Part shown: positions 49,224 to 58,824 of the stretch, piece by piece | Layout: every line of letters begins with the position of its first letter | Numbering within the stretch: the first letter of the stretch is position 1 | NCBI GenBank assembly: GCA_022825705.1 | Contig: JAJDWH010000009.1 | Location: 1 to 64,000, forward strand | DNA: 64,000 bases | Source: Alphaproteobacteria bacterium | GTDB lineage: Bacteria > Pseudomonadota > Alphaproteobacteria > TMED109 | Reading direction: 5' to 3' | Notes under the pieces: model-generated | Told to the model about the DNA's origin: nothing | Databases searched by the model: none | The model's input: only the letters and a program-made list of their open reading frames with translations | Position numbers and translations under genes: made by a program

Positions 49224-50158
49224 GCCGGCACCGGGTATGTGGCCTGACGTCGTTCCCAGCGACCACCGGACGCGTAGACACGGCTGTCGCACGTAACGAA
49301 GTTCGCCGCCTGCCGCGGGCCCAGCACGAGTGGCCCGTCGGTGACCCCGGAGACGATCAGGACCGAATCCGCGGAGGCAAGTTCCGATCGGTCGTACACC
49401 CGATCGAAGTCGCGGATACCGGCCCGGGCCGCGCGAGCGCGCTCGTCGTCATCGCGAAACACGAGCCGGCCCAGCATCGCCCCGCCCGTGCAGGCCAACG
49501 CCGCCGCCGCCAACACCCCCTCCGGCGCGCCGCCGACCCCCATGTAGACGTCAACCGGCGAAGCGGAGTCGGCCACCTGAATGATTGCCGCCACGTCCCC
49601 ATCGCCGATCAGTCGCAAGCGGGCTCCGGTCTCCCGAACCGCGTAGACGAGATCGGCATGGCGATCCCGGCCCAAGATGCAGACGGTCACATCTTCAACT
49701 CTGCAGCCCTTGGCCTCGGCAATGCGTCCCAGATTGTCAGCCGGAGAATCGTCGAGCCGGATGAGGCCTTCCGGATAGCCGGGGCCGATCGCAAGCTTTT
49801 CCATGTACACGTCCGGCGCGTGCAGCAGACTTCCGCGTGCTCCCGCAGCGAGGACCGCCAACGCACCGGGGGCGTCGGTAGCGCAGATGGTCGTGCCTTC
49901 CAGCGGATCGACCGCGATGTCGAGCTCCGGCCCAGTCCCGGCACCGACGGCTTCACCGACATAGAGCATGGGAGCAGAATCGCGTTCTCCCTCGCCAATG
50001 ACGACGGTACCCGACATCGGCACGGACTGGAGCTGCCGCCGCATCGCGTCGACTGCGGCCTGGTCTGCCGCTTTCTCGTCGCCACGGCCTCGCCACGCCG
50101 ACGCCGCCAGCGCCGCCGCCTCGGTCGCCCGAAGAAGATCATCCAGGAGCCCGTGCAT
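49220..50158 (-). CDS. glpX: class II fructose-1,6-bisphosphatase GlpX
   Basis: 312 residues from ATG 50158; GTG 50182, which overlaps the aminotransferase stop (GTGA), would add 8. Pattern: ATEAAALAASAWRGRGDEKAADQAAVDAMR, VVIGEGERDSAPMLYVGE, DIAVDPLEGTTICA, and GVGGAPEGVLAAAALACTGG. It hydrolyses fructose 1,6-bisphosphate in gluconeogenesis, using Mn2+ or Mg2+. It sits in a tight run aminotransferase-glpX-recJ-galU. Confidence 0.93.
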   Translation of the reverse strand: MHGLLDDLLRATEAAALAASAWRGRGDEKAADQAAVDAMRRQLQSVPMSGTVVIGEGERDSAPMLYVGEAVGAGTGPELDIAVDPLEGTTICATDAPGALAVLAAGARGSLLHAPDVYMEKLAIGPGYPEGLIRLDDSPADNLGRIAEAKGCRVEDVTVCILGRDRHADLVYAVRETGARLRLIGDGDVAAIIQVADSASPVDVYMGVGGAPEGVLAAAALACTGGAMLGRLVFRDDDERARAARAGIRDFDRVYDRSELASADSVLIVSGVTDGPLVLGPRQAANFVTCDSRVYASGGRWERRQATYPVPA

Positions 50159-50178
50159 GACGCCTGGTGCCGAGCGGG

Positions 50179-51405
50179 TCACGCAGCGCCCCGCGCAGTC
50201 CGAACGCCGAGATCCGAGCGATCCAGGAATTGACGAATGTTGCGGCAGGCCTGCCGGATGCGCTGCTCGTTTTCCACCAGGCTGATCCGGACCCAACCCT
50301 CCCCGCCCGGACCAAAGCCCGCGCCCGGTGACACCGCGACCCGGGCCTCCGCCAGCAACTCCTTTGCAAAGGCGAGGCTGCCTGCGCCCTGGAAAGCCGT
50401 CGGCAGCCGCGCCCACACGAACATCGTTGCGACCGGCGGTTCGACATCCCAACCGGCGCGCTGCAGGCCGCCCACCAGCGTGTCTCGGCGGCGGCGGTAA
50501 GTTGCACGAACCGAGTCGACGTAATCCTGCGGGCCATTGAGCGCTGCGGTCGCCGCAACCTGAATCGGCGTGAAGGCGCCGTAGTCCAAGTAGGACTTGA
50601 TTCGAGTCAACGTGGCCACAAGGTGAGGGTTGCCGGCAGCGAACCCGATCCTCCAGCCAGGCATCGAATAGGTCTTGCTCAGCGAGGTGAACTCGACTGC
50701 GAGCTCCTTGGCGCCCGGCACCCGCAGGATTGACGGCGGCGGCGAATCATCGAAGTAAATCTCCGCGTAGGCGAGATCGGACAGGATCCAGACTTCATGC
50801 CGCCGGCAGAGGTCCACGATGGCCTCCATGACCTCCAGCCCCACCACCGCAGCCGTCGGATTGGCTGGAAAGTTCACCGTGACCGCCTTGACTCGGCCGG
50901 CGCCAGCCTCCAGCGCCTTCGCCAGCTCGGAAACGAAGTCGCGGCCGGGCCCGACCGGCACACCCCGGATGGCCGCACCCGCCAGTACGAAACCGTACGG
51001 GTGGATTGGGTAGCTGGGATCGGGAGCCAGCACGAGATCGCCGGGTTCGGTGATCGCCGTTGCGAGGTGGGCAAACCCTTCCTTGGATCCCAACGCCACG
51101 ATGACCTCGCGTTCGGGGTCCAGCGTGACGTCGAACCGACGCTGGTAGTAGCCTGCTAGCGCTCGACGGAGGCCGCGGATACCGCGTGAGGCGGAATACC
51201 GATGCACGCGGGGATTGCGAACCGTCTCGACGAGCTTGTCGACGACATGATCCGGGGGTGGGAGGTCGGGATTGCCCATCCCGAGATCGATGACGTCCTC
51301 GCCGGCCGCCCGCGCAGCGTCCTTCATCGCGTTCACCTCGGCGAACACGTACGGCGGCAGCGCCTGTATTCGCTCGAACTCGCGGGGGGAGGGAATTTGC
51401 TTCAT
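50179..51405 (-). CDS. class I/II aminotransferase (AlaC-like)
   Basis: 408 residues from ATG 51405. PLP-dependent fold type I: the Lys in SLSKTYSMPGWRIGF, VNFPANPTAAVV, YPIHPYGF, FVWARLP and GPGGEGWVRISLVEN. N-terminal IDLGMGNPDLPPPDHV resembles the LL-diaminopimelate/alanine (AlaC) group. Many alphaproteobacteria have this gene followed by homoserine dehydrogenase, then glpX and recJ; here glpX follows at once. Confidence 0.88.
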   Translation of the reverse strand: MKQIPSPREFERIQALPPYVFAEVNAMKDAARAAGEDVIDLGMGNPDLPPPDHVVDKLVETVRNPRVHRYSASRGIRGLRRALAGYYQRRFDVTLDPEREVIVALGSKEGFAHLATAITEPGDLVLAPDPSYPIHPYGFVLAGAAIRGVPVGPGRDFVSELAKALEAGAGRVKAVTVNFPANPTAAVVGLEVMEAIVDLCRRHEVWILSDLAYAEIYFDDSPPPSILRVPGAKELAVEFTSLSKTYSMPGWRIGFAAGNPHLVATLTRIKSYLDYGAFTPIQVAATAALNGPQDYVDSVRATYRRRRDTLVGGLQRAGWDVEPPVATMFVWARLPTAFQGAGSLAFAKELLAEARVAVSPGAGFGPGGEGWVRISLVENEQRIRQACRNIRQFLDRSDLGVRTARGAA

Positions 51406-51546
51406 CGGCCAGTCTTTCCGGTCAGGCCGTCCGATCTTCGAGCCTGTCCGAGATTGTGCACGAGGTTTCGCGCCCCGCCCAATCGATGATGGCCGACCTT
51501 GCAGCACACCATGGCACAGACAACCCAGGAACGGATCTCAGTTCGG

Positions 51547-52587
51547 TTACGGCGCCAAGGTACCAGCTAACAGACCGATGTCTTCCGGCAGGCCCAGCAT
51601 CACGTTGGCGTTCTGCATCGCCTGCCCCGCGGCCCCCTTGAGCAGGTTGTCCAGAGCGCAAATAAGCACCGCCTGTCCGCCGCGACCGTCTGCCACGCCG
51701 AGGTGCGCCTGATTGGAACCGCGTACCTCCCGGGTCGCAGGAACAACTCCCGCGGGTAGGACCTGCACGAAGGCCTCGGTGGTGTACGCGGCCTCCAGGC
51801 ACGCCTGCAGATCCGTGGCGGCCACGCCGGCGCGCGGATTGACGTAGATGGTCGTCAGAATGCCGCGATTCATCGGCACCAGGTGCGGAACGAACGTGAC
51901 CTTGATGTCGGAGCCCGCGACGCCCGACAATTCCTGCTCGATCTCCGGCGTGTGGCGGTGCCCGCCAAGTCCGTAGGCTCGAATGCCTTCGGAGACTTCG
52001 GCGAACAGCAGGTCTTCCCGCAGCGCCCGTCCGGCCCCCGAAACCCCCGACTTGGAGTCAATCACGATGGGCTCGAGTTCGATCAGCTCGGCCGACAGGA
52101 GAGGAAGCAGGGGCAGGAGTGCCGACGTCGGGTAGCAGCCCGGACAGGCCACCAGCAAGGCGGAGCCGATCGCCGCACGGGCGTGCTCGGTCAGTCCGTA
52201 AACGGCGTCGCGCTGCAGTTCCGGCGCCAGATGGGGAGTGCCGTACCACTCGGCGTAGCTCGCGAGATCGCGGAGCCTGAAGTCCGCAGAAGTATCAACC
52301 ACGCGAACCGCAGGAACGAGGCGCGCAGCGGTTTCCTGAGTCGTGCTGTGGGGGAGGCAGCAAAACACCAGCGCACACCCGGAGCCATCGAACTGGTCCA
52401 CGTCTACGAATGGCGGCAGGTCCAAGCCACTCAGCCGGGGAAATAGGGTCTCTGGAAGGACCCCGGCCTGGCGCTTTGCCCCGAGGGCCGCGATCTCCAG
52501 TCGGGGATGCCCGAGCACCAGTCGGAGCAATTCCGCGCCAACGTACCCGCTGGCTCCCAAGATCGCGACAGGGAACCGATCAGTCAT
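51547..52587 (-). CDS. argC: N-acetyl-gamma-glutamyl-phosphate reductase ArgC
   Basis: 346 residues. NADP-binding ILGASGYVGAELLRLVLGHP, active-site Cys in VACPGCYPTSALLPLLPL, and GVSGAGRALREDLLFAEV, FVPHLVPMNRGILTTIYV. It catalyses the third step of arginine synthesis. It follows rpsI on the minus strand with a 71-base gap, the usual alphaproteobacterial order. Confidence 0.94.
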   Translation of the reverse strand: MTDRFPVAILGASGYVGAELLRLVLGHPRLEIAALGAKRQAGVLPETLFPRLSGLDLPPFVDVDQFDGSGCALVFCCLPHSTTQETAARLVPAVRVVDTSADFRLRDLASYAEWYGTPHLAPELQRDAVYGLTEHARAAIGSALLVACPGCYPTSALLPLLPLLSAELIELEPIVIDSKSGVSGAGRALREDLLFAEVSEGIRAYGLGGHRHTPEIEQELSGVAGSDIKVTFVPHLVPMNRGILTTIYVNPRAGVAATDLQACLEAAYTTEAFVQVLPAGVVPATREVRGSNQAHLGVADGRGGQAVLICALDNLLKGAAGQAMQNANVMLGLPEDIGLLAGTLAP

Positions 52588-52658
52588 GTGCTAAGGCCCG
52601 GCGCGTTCGCGCCACGTGAACAGTAAGGTCAGCAGCCGGCCGCGCAAGCCGGAGCAAA

Positions 52659-53105
52659 TCAGCGCTTGGAGAACTGGAAGCTTCGGCGCGCCTTCGGACG
52701 CCCGTACTTCTTTCGTTCCACTCGACGAGCATCCCGGGTCAGCAGTCCGTGTGCACGAAGCTTGGGGCCGAGCGCCGGCTCGCGTGCGGCGAGGGCGCGG
52801 CTGATGCCGTGCCGAATTGCCCCTGCCTGCCCTGAAGTTCCGCCGCCGCGGACCGTGCAGACGACGTCGACTTCGTCCTGACGCTCGGACACCTGAAGCG
52901 GCAGTCGCAACAGCGCCAGATGCCCCGCCCGTGGAAAGTACTCCTGCTGGGGCTTGCCGTTGACCGTGATCCTCCCCTTGCCCGCCATTACCCAAACACG
53001 CGCCACGGAGCTCTTGCGGCGGCCGGTGCCATAGCTCCGCGCTTTGGAAGCAGGTGCCGCCGGACCAGAGCCGACTACCGGAACGGGAGTTAGCGTGTCA
53101 GTCAT
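52659..53105 (-). CDS. rpsI: ribosomal protein S9
   Basis: 148 residues with the S9 hallmarks [48 protein letters not shown] and the ending [17 protein letters not shown]. The start overlaps the end of rplM by 8 bases (ATGACTGA). Its N-terminus has an extra 25-residue tail ([20 protein letters not shown]) as in other alphaproteobacteria. Confidence 0.97.
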   Translation of the reverse strand: MTDTLTPVPVVGSGPAAPASKARSYGTGRRKSSVARVWVMAGKGRITVNGKPQQEYFPRAGHLALLRLPLQVSERQDEVDVVCTVRGGGTSGQAGAIRHGISRALAAREPALGPKLRAHGLLTRDARRVERKKYGRPKARRSFQFSKR

Positions 53106-53571
53106 TGGAGGATTGCCGTAGGTTCTTCGGGTTCAGCGCCGCCAAATCGACGGGCACCGGCTGCTGGGCCGTGTGCGGATGCTCCGGGCCAGCGTACACG
53201 TGCAGCTTGCGCAGTTGTTCCCGACCCAGCGGACCCTTCGGGATCATTCGACGCACCGCGAGTTCAATCACCTGCTCGGGGCGCGCGCCTGCGAGCAGAT
53301 CCCCGTAGCGCCGCGACCGAATGCCACCCGGATACCCGGTGTGCCAGTAGTGCAGCTTGTCACGGGATTTCACGCCGGTCAGCGCCACCTTCTCCGCGTT
53401 GACAACAACGATGTTGTCGCCGCAGTCCAAGTGCGGCGTGTACATCGCCTTGTGCTTTCCGCGGAGCCGATTGGCGATGAGACTGGCCAGCCGCCCGAGG
53501 ACAACCCCTTCGGCATCGATCAGATGCCAAGCACGCTGAATCTCCGCCGGGCGGGCGGTATATGTACGCAT
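53098..53571 (-). CDS. rplM: ribosomal protein L13
   Basis: 157 residues from ATG 53571. L13 features: [89 protein letters not shown]. The frame continues upstream but only this start fits the family. It is in one operon with rpsI. Confidence 0.97.
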   Translation of the reverse strand: MRTYTARPAEIQRAWHLIDAEGVVLGRLASLIANRLRGKHKAMYTPHLDCGDNIVVVNAEKVALTGVKSRDKLHYWHTGYPGGIRSRRYGDLLAGARPEQVIELAVRRMIPKGPLGREQLRKLHVYAGPEHPHTAQQPVPVDLAALNPKNLRQSSND

Positions 53572-53720
53572 GGAAGGTCCTAGCGGAACGTACGGTGCGG
53601 TGCGACTGACTTGGCTGCACCGCCACAAGGCCGCAACCGGGCGCCTATGTCTAGCCCCGGCCAAGGCCGCTGTCAACGCGGGCCGAACAAGCGGCCCCCG
53701 TCCAGGAAACGCCACAAGAG

Positions 53721-53797
53721 TGGTAGCGGGGGAGGGACTCGAACCCCCGACACGCGGATTATGATTCCGCTGCTCTAACCAACTGAGCTACCCCGCC
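53721..53797 (-). tRNA. trnM: tRNA-Met, elongator type (anticodon CAT)
   Basis: Minus-strand cloverleaf: acceptor GGCGGGG/CCCCGCT, D arm TAGCTCAGTTGGTTAGAGC, anticodon arm GCGGAATCATAATCCGC, T arm GGGGGTTCGAGTCCCTC, encoded CCA (53721-53723). The paired first acceptor bases exclude the initiator tRNA; the arm sequence is that of elongator Met rather than Ile(CAT). Confidence 0.92.
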
Positions 53798-54068
53798 CCC
53801 GGTGGTCGGCCGCCGACCTCGGCACGTTTAGGCTACACCAACGAGCCCAGCCCATGCGTCTACGACTGACACCCAGCCTCTGTCAAGATGCCGGCCGGGG
53901 AACGCGTCATCGGCTACCGTCCGCCTTGTCGTCGCCTGCCCCGACTTGACCGTAGCATTTCCAAACTTCCTTGAACCGTTCGGAAGACCTAAATATGGTA
54001 ATCGTGAGTGAGGGGGACCACTACGGTCGCCGGGCTCGGCTGCCGAAGCGTTGCAGGAGTGCCAGGGC

Positions 54069-54818
54069 GTGAGTAAGGGTCGATGGGTCGGCCGGCTGGC
54101 GGGTGCGGCCGGATTGCTGATCGTATGTTCAGTGCTCCCCGCGGAAGCAAACGACGGGCGCCCGAGCGGGCTCGGCACACTTCACTTCGGATCGTCCGAC
54201 GTAGTGCCGTGCGCAATGCGCACGCACCGGATCGGCGGCGGCGAGGTGTCCACGACGTTCGTGCATCCCTCGCCTACCTGCGAGGAAGGCCGGGCGTCGG
54301 GTATTGGCTGGCGGGCGACGAAGCCGTTCGAGACCACTGCGGCCTGGTCGGCGGGTTACTCGAAACTCGACTTCGCCGTCGGTGTCGTCTATCGCGCACT
54401 CCCGCCGTCGTTCACCACTCGAGAACGGACAGGCAGGGAAACGGTATCCCTGGTGGGCGCACTCCAGTACGGCCGATTCGTCTTGGGTGCCGGCGTGTTC
54501 GACGCCGACGATCCTACGATCGACAACGTGCGGCGCGGCTACAACCTCGGTGCCAACTACCAATTCGGTGCATTTCGGGTCGGCACGTCTCTCATCACTA
54601 CCTGGACAGACGGCTCCTGGACGGGGCGTACGGTGAATCCCGCGACTCAACGTTCGCTTGACTCCCTTTCCGTCGATCTGGAATACGCGTTCAAGCCCGG
54701 GCTCCGGGGTTACTTCAACTACGTCGAGGTGACCAACCCGGAGCAACTGGCAAGCTGGCAGGCGCAATCCAGCCAGCGGGAGAGCACCTGGACCATCGGT
54801 GTGAGCGTCGGCTTCTGA
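54069..54818 (+). CDS. outer-membrane beta-barrel protein, unknown function
   Basis: 249 residues from GTG 54069; TTG 54051 with the AGGAG inside it is less likely. Signal peptide about 1-27 (LLIVCSVLPAEA). The mature part has alternating strands ending in Phe (WTIGVSVGF), including YNLGANYQFGAFRVGTSLI and LDSLSVDLEYAFKPGLRGYFNYVEV, like a Gram-negative porin of the gram_porin type but short. Function unknown; it stands alone between a tRNA and an acyl-CoA dehydrogenase gene. Confidence 0.7.
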   Translation: MSKGRWVGRLAGAAGLLIVCSVLPAEANDGRPSGLGTLHFGSSDVVPCAMRTHRIGGGEVSTTFVHPSPTCEEGRASGIGWRATKPFETTAAWSAGYSKLDFAVGVVYRALPPSFTTRERTGRETVSLVGALQYGRFVLGAGVFDADDPTIDNVRRGYNLGANYQFGAFRVGTSLITTWTDGSWTGRTVNPATQRSLDSLSVDLEYAFKPGLRGYFNYVEVTNPEQLASWQAQSSQRESTWTIGVSVGF

Positions 54819-54849
54819 TCTGCGCTGCCAGTCGTCGGTTCCGACCTGC

Positions 54850-56043
54850 ATGAAACCAGTTGATCTGACGCGTTCCGAGCCCTTGCTCAATGGGGGCGAT
54901 CCATGGACCGATGTCCGCGACGGCGTGCGGAAGCTCTGCGCCCGCTTCCCCGGCCCGTACTGGCGCGCACTGGACCGTGACCGTACCTATCCCGAGGAGT
55001 TTGTCGCGGCCTTGACCGAAGCGGGTTACCTGGCCTGCCTGATCCCGGAACAGTACGGCGGTGCCGGCCTCCCGGTGTCCGCCGCCGTCGCCGTGCTCGA
55101 AGAGATTCACCGCAGCGGCGGCAACGGCGCTGCCTGTCATGCCCAGATGTACATGATGGGCGCTCTACTGAGGCATGGTTCCGAAGCGCAAAAGCAGCGT
55201 TATCTACCAGATGTGGCTTCCGGGAAGCTCCGGCTGCAGGCGTTCGGCGTTACGGAGCCCAACGCGGGAAGCGATACCCTCGGACTGCAGACCCGGGCTG
55301 ACCGTGACGGCGACTCCTATGTCATCAACGGCCAGAAGATCTGGACCAGCCGAGCTGAACATTCCGACCTGATGCTCCTGCTAGCCCGGACCGAGTCGGC
55401 GGAAACCGTCGCCAAGCGCACGGACGGCCTGTCACTGTTTCTCGTGGAAATGGCCGAGGCATTGCAGTCCGGCCTTAGCATCCGCCCGATCCGGACCATG
55501 TTGAACCATGCGACCACGGAGGTCTTCTTCAAGGATCTCCGCGTGCCGGACACGGCCCGAATCGGCGAGGAAGGCAAGGGATTCCGCTATATCCTGGACG
55601 GTATGAACGCGGAGCGGATCCTGGTCGCTGCCGAATGCATCGGCGACGCCCGCTTCTTTGTCGACCGTGCCGTCGCCTACGCCGGCGAACGAGTGGTCTT
55701 CGATCGTCCCATTGGCCAAAATCAGGGCGTGCAGTTCCCGATTGCACGGGCATACGCAGAGACGGAGGCAGCCAACCTGATGGTGCAGAAAGCCGCGCTC
55801 CGCTTCGACTCGGGCCTGCCATGTGGGCCGGAATCCAACATGGCCAAGCTGCTCGCAGCAGACGCTTCCTGGCACGCGGCGGAGAGCTGCCTGCAGACGC
55901 ATGGCGGCTTCGGCTTCGCGGAAGAGTACGATATCGAGCGGAAATTCCGTGAGACGCGGCTGTACCAAGTGGCTCCGGTTTCCACCAACCTTATTCTCGG
56001 CTACATCGGCCAGCATGTCCTGGGCCTACCCCGCTCCTACTAA
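54850..56043 (+). CDS. acyl-CoA dehydrogenase (CaiA-like)
   Basis: 397 residues. FAD- and substrate-binding segments FGVTEPNAGSDT (signature 1), GQKIWTSRAEHSDLMLLLART, HGGFGFAEEYDIERKFRETRLYQVAPVSTNLILGYIGQHVLGL at the C-terminus. The YEGT motif, which holds the catalytic Glu in many acyl-CoA dehydrogenases, is YQVA here, as in several CaiA-type members. Substrate unknown. Start ATG has no strong ribosome-binding site. Confidence 0.88.
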   Translation: MKPVDLTRSEPLLNGGDPWTDVRDGVRKLCARFPGPYWRALDRDRTYPEEFVAALTEAGYLACLIPEQYGGAGLPVSAAVAVLEEIHRSGGNGAACHAQMYMMGALLRHGSEAQKQRYLPDVASGKLRLQAFGVTEPNAGSDTLGLQTRADRDGDSYVINGQKIWTSRAEHSDLMLLLARTESAETVAKRTDGLSLFLVEMAEALQSGLSIRPIRTMLNHATTEVFFKDLRVPDTARIGEEGKGFRYILDGMNAERILVAAECIGDARFFVDRAVAYAGERVVFDRPIGQNQGVQFPIARAYAETEAANLMVQKAALRFDSGLPCGPESNMAKLLAADASWHAAESCLQTHGGFGFAEEYDIERKFRETRLYQVAPVSTNLILGYIGQHVLGLPRSY

Positions 56044-56114
56044 GGTCTGAACCCAGTTTTCGCGAATGGTGCGAGACCGTGGAATTGGCTTGGTTGCTGG
56101 AGGTGGAGCTGGCT

Positions 56115-56350
56115 GGCGGACGGTACGACATGACGGAGGCGGCAAGGAAGTTGCTCCGCCGGTTCCCTCCGACTGGGCGTTCGAGTTCGGCCCGGAAGCA
56201 CGACCGTCGGGTCATCGGCGGAATCTTCTTCGATCCGTGGGCGGAGCGCCCCGTGGCGTGGCCTGCCCGAGCGGTATGGCCCGTAGACGATCTGCTTTAG
56301 CCGCTACAACTGCTGGAGCAAGAAGGGGACCTGGGGAACCCGGTCCCCTA
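56115..56350 (+). pseudogene. IS5-type transposase remnant, 5' part (left)
   Basis: GGRYDMTEAARKLLRR, then KHDRRVIGGIFF, matches the N-terminus of IS5-family transposases (RYDMT-[DE]-xEW...HDRRVxNGIF). After a frameshift RGLPERYGP-stop-TICFSRYNCWSKKGTW (about 56256-56337) matches RDLPERYGP-Y-TTCYNRYNRWSKKGIW. Two or more frameshifts and stops; the 3' half is missing. Directly repeated at 59157. Confidence 0.8.
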
Positions 56351-56472
56351 CCGCGATTCAGGCTGACCACACGCGCCTCATTCGTCATGTAGTGGTCTCC
56401 TGGGCGACGAAGACACCAAGCCGGTGACACGCGACCCCGCCGCAGGCGGCGCCCAGAAACGCAACTACCGTA

Positions 56473-57051
56473 CTATGCCAGTTCTGACGCCGAGCCTCCC
56501 AAGAGCGCCAACACCGCTGCCTTCAATGTGACAAGAAGGGCATCCAAGTCGTCTCGGCTCTTCGCCGAATACTTCAGGCCCATCACGACCGTTACGACAA
56601 GATGCGCCAGCTGGTCGGGGGTCAGGTTGGAGACCGCCAACGCTCTTGAGTGCGGCCTCAACAACTCGGCGACCAGGGCGTGGTGCTTGTCATGGGAACG
56701 TTCAATCTCTTTGCGCCCGGCCTGATTGTGGCCACTGACCAAGTCCTCGGCGTCTCCCGATGTCTGCAGCAGTTCGAACGACTTGATTACCGTCCCCTCA
56801 AAATAAGCGTCGAGCTGTGTCGACAGTGAAGTGCGCCCCACAAGATTGTCCCTGACCGCTTGCAGGTTGTTGTCCGTGATGCGGCGAATGGAAGCGACAA
56901 TCAGCTCACTTTTACCGCCGAAGGTGTCATAGAGCGTCTGTCGCGACACGCCTGCTTCCGACGCGATGTCCGCCATCGCCGTCTTGCGCGCCCCATAACG
57001 CACAAAAGTGCGGATGGCGGCGTCGATGATTTTCTGTTTCGTCGCGGTCAT
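56473..57051 (-). CDS. TetR/AcrR-family transcriptional regulator
   Basis: 192 residues. The DNA-binding domain is clear: AAIRTFVRYGARKTAMADIASEAGVSRQTLYDTFGGKSELIVASI. The C-terminal ligand domain is helical and unspecific. It is divergent from the Tat-exported hydrolase gene, with palindromes in the shared region, and lies within the IS5-flanked cassette. It is likely a repressor of that gene and of itself. Confidence 0.88.
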   Translation of the reverse strand: MTATKQKIIDAAIRTFVRYGARKTAMADIASEAGVSRQTLYDTFGGKSELIVASIRRITDNNLQAVRDNLVGRTSLSTQLDAYFEGTVIKSFELLQTSGDAEDLVSGHNQAGRKEIERSHDKHHALVAELLRPHSRALAVSNLTPDQLAHLVVTVVMGLKYSAKSRDDLDALLVTLKAAVLALLGGSASELA

Positions 57052-57638
57052 CTCGCTCTACCAATCGCGTCTGGGGCCGCTTCCGGATCGTGCTGGTAAA
57101 TTTTTGAGTTTTCTGGAAATGTCGGTTGGGGCTCGCCCCTGTTGACGATTGGCCGACCGATCCGCTTGCCGCCGACCCAGGCACAGAGGCACTACACAGC
57201 GAGAAGAATACCTAGGTCGGTACGCACGCACGAATCCCCTTCGGACCAAATCAGTGGACGTTGGGCGATGGTCATGCCGCTCTTGTGAAGACGATGACGC
57301 GGCTGATCTTCAGGAAGGCCATGGAGTTGGAGGGTCGTGGCGGTCTCGGCTGCAAACAATAGCAAGCGCCGGGAGGCTGTGGGCGGAGACAGGGGCGAAG
57401 ACATGCGAAGGTGCGATCGGAGGTCGGCTCCGGGATTGGGGAACAGCACCGCCGAACACGGACGGGAGGTTAGGACGAGCGGCCGCGAACGTCATCGGAG
57501 CCGCGCCGTTGGAGAGGAGCTGCATCACGGATAGGGGTCCTCCTAAGGCTGGGATGCCGCGGCTCCACCTCTAGCGCCTGTCCAACCCCACTGAGCTTGC
57601 CGGGCATCCTGGCCCTAGAGAAGCTAAGAGATTACAGA
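57052..57638. other. long intergenic stretch, no gene seen
   Basis: About 590 bases between the regulator and the hydrolase promoter. The frames on either strand show no family resemblance; base use and stops suggest noncoding or decayed DNA. Confidence 0.45.
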
Positions 57639-57668
57639 TTGACACTTTCTGTCGTAATGTAGCATACT
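57639..57668 (+). promoter_or_regulatory. promoter of the Tat-exported hydrolase gene
   Basis: TTGACA (57639-57644), 18-base spacer, CATACT (57663-57668). It is directly followed by palindromes. Confidence 0.55.
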
Positions 57669-57670
57669 AT

Positions 57671-57695
57671 TGTACATGACTAGTACAGGTGTACA
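57671..57695. promoter_or_regulatory. candidate TetR-family operator
   Basis: TGTACATGACTAGTACA (57671-57687) is an inverted repeat with TGTAC/GTACA arms and a 7-base centre; TGTACA occurs again at 57690-57695. Placed just after the -10 element, it would block the promoter when bound. Confidence 0.55.
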
Positions 57696-57725
57696 GCCTT
57701 CAGTCGGTGAGCGGAGGGTCCGTCA

Positions 57726-58742
57726 ATGACGCAGACAAGACGAAACCTACTGAAAGTCGGCGCGGTTACCGCCGCCGCATCCATCGTACCATTGCGCCTG
57801 ACAGGTGCTGCTGAGAACACCCAGACGAAGGAAAGGGCCATGGACCAGACCCAGGAAGACGCATTGATCGATCGGATCGCCAAGGCGGTAAGCTATTCCT
57901 TCCGCACGCCGATCCTGCGGCGACCGTCGGACTACGAGCTGGCCTACGAAGACGTTTACTTTCCTGCCGCGGACGGCGTGATGCTGGACGGCTGGTTCGT
58001 ACCTGCGCAAGGCTCCGACAAGCTGATCATCTGCAATCACTTCATCGGCGCCAACCGCTATGGCTATCCGGGCCACTTGGCGCCATGGGACCAGCAGGGC
58101 GGGTTCGAAGTGGATTTCGTCCGAGCCTACAAGGCGTTGCACGAGGCCGGCTACAATGTGCTTGCCTATGACTTGCGGGGTCATGGCCATTCGGCGGACG
58201 GCGCTGGCAACATCACCGGCGTCGGCGCCATCGAATGGCGGGACGTGATCGGATCGATGCGCTACGCCAAGTCACGCCCCGACACGGCGCGCATGAAGAT
58301 CGGGTTGCATAGTCTGTGCATGGGCTGCAACGCAACCTTCATCGCCATGGCACGGCACCCCGAGGAATTTGAAGACATCGCCTGCATGATCGCGTTGCAG
58401 CCGCTGTCGGCCGCGCCCTTCATCGAGCGCGCCCTGATCGACCAAGGCGTGATCAACGCCTACGAACGCTTCAACGAGCGCTACTCCTACTATTCCAGTT
58501 TCCGCCATACGGATTCCAACGCCATCGCCTGGGCTCACGCGGTGAGATGCCCAACGATGGTCGTGCAGGTGAAGGATGACGTGACCACCAAGCCATCGGA
58601 TGCACAGGGCATACACGACACGCTACCGAACCCGGACAAGAAACTGCTGTGGATCGAGGGCACGCCGGTGCGCTACGAGGGCTACCGCTACTTCAGCGGC
58701 AACCCTGAAGAAATGATCGCTTGGTACAACGCACACATGTGA
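57726..58742 (+). CDS. Tat-exported alpha/beta hydrolase with Cys at the nucleophile elbow
   Basis: 338 residues. GGAGGG 8 bases before the ATG. Twin-arginine signal TRRNLLKVG (residues 4-12) and a hydrophobic stretch to about 28. Fold: the oxyanion segment CNHFIGANRYGYPGH, YNVLAYDLRGHGHS, the nucleophile region GLHSLCMGCNATF with Cys198 in S-x-C-x-G, MVVQVKDDVTT near the Asp, and a short C-terminal region. A Cys in place of Ser is known from dienelactone hydrolase. Substrate unknown; the TetR gene is divergent and likely controls it. Confidence 0.82.
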   Translation: MTQTRRNLLKVGAVTAAASIVPLRLTGAAENTQTKERAMDQTQEDALIDRIAKAVSYSFRTPILRRPSDYELAYEDVYFPAADGVMLDGWFVPAQGSDKLIICNHFIGANRYGYPGHLAPWDQQGGFEVDFVRAYKALHEAGYNVLAYDLRGHGHSADGAGNITGVGAIEWRDVIGSMRYAKSRPDTARMKIGLHSLCMGCNATFIAMARHPEEFEDIACMIALQPLSAAPFIERALIDQGVINAYERFNERYSYYSSFRHTDSNAIAWAHAVRCPTMVVQVKDDVTTKPSDAQGIHDTLPNPDKKLLWIEGTPVRYEGYRYFSGNPEEMIAWYNAHM

Positions 58743-58824
58743 GGGACGAAATTGTCAGACGACTATATCGGCCGCGCTCTCGGCCACCTAGTGAACTGGC
58801 TCGACAAACGCATGTGAAGCGCCG

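Noticed and set aside
53721-53797. tRNA-Ile with a modified CAT anticodon instead of tRNA-Met
   Set aside because: The acceptor and anticodon arms match elongator tRNA-Met of alphaproteobacteria as I know it.
57149-57574. 141-codon frame in the intergenic region before the hydrolase
   Set aside because: Composition is not protein-like (Arg-, Gly- and Ser-rich), with no ribosome-binding site or family resemblance.
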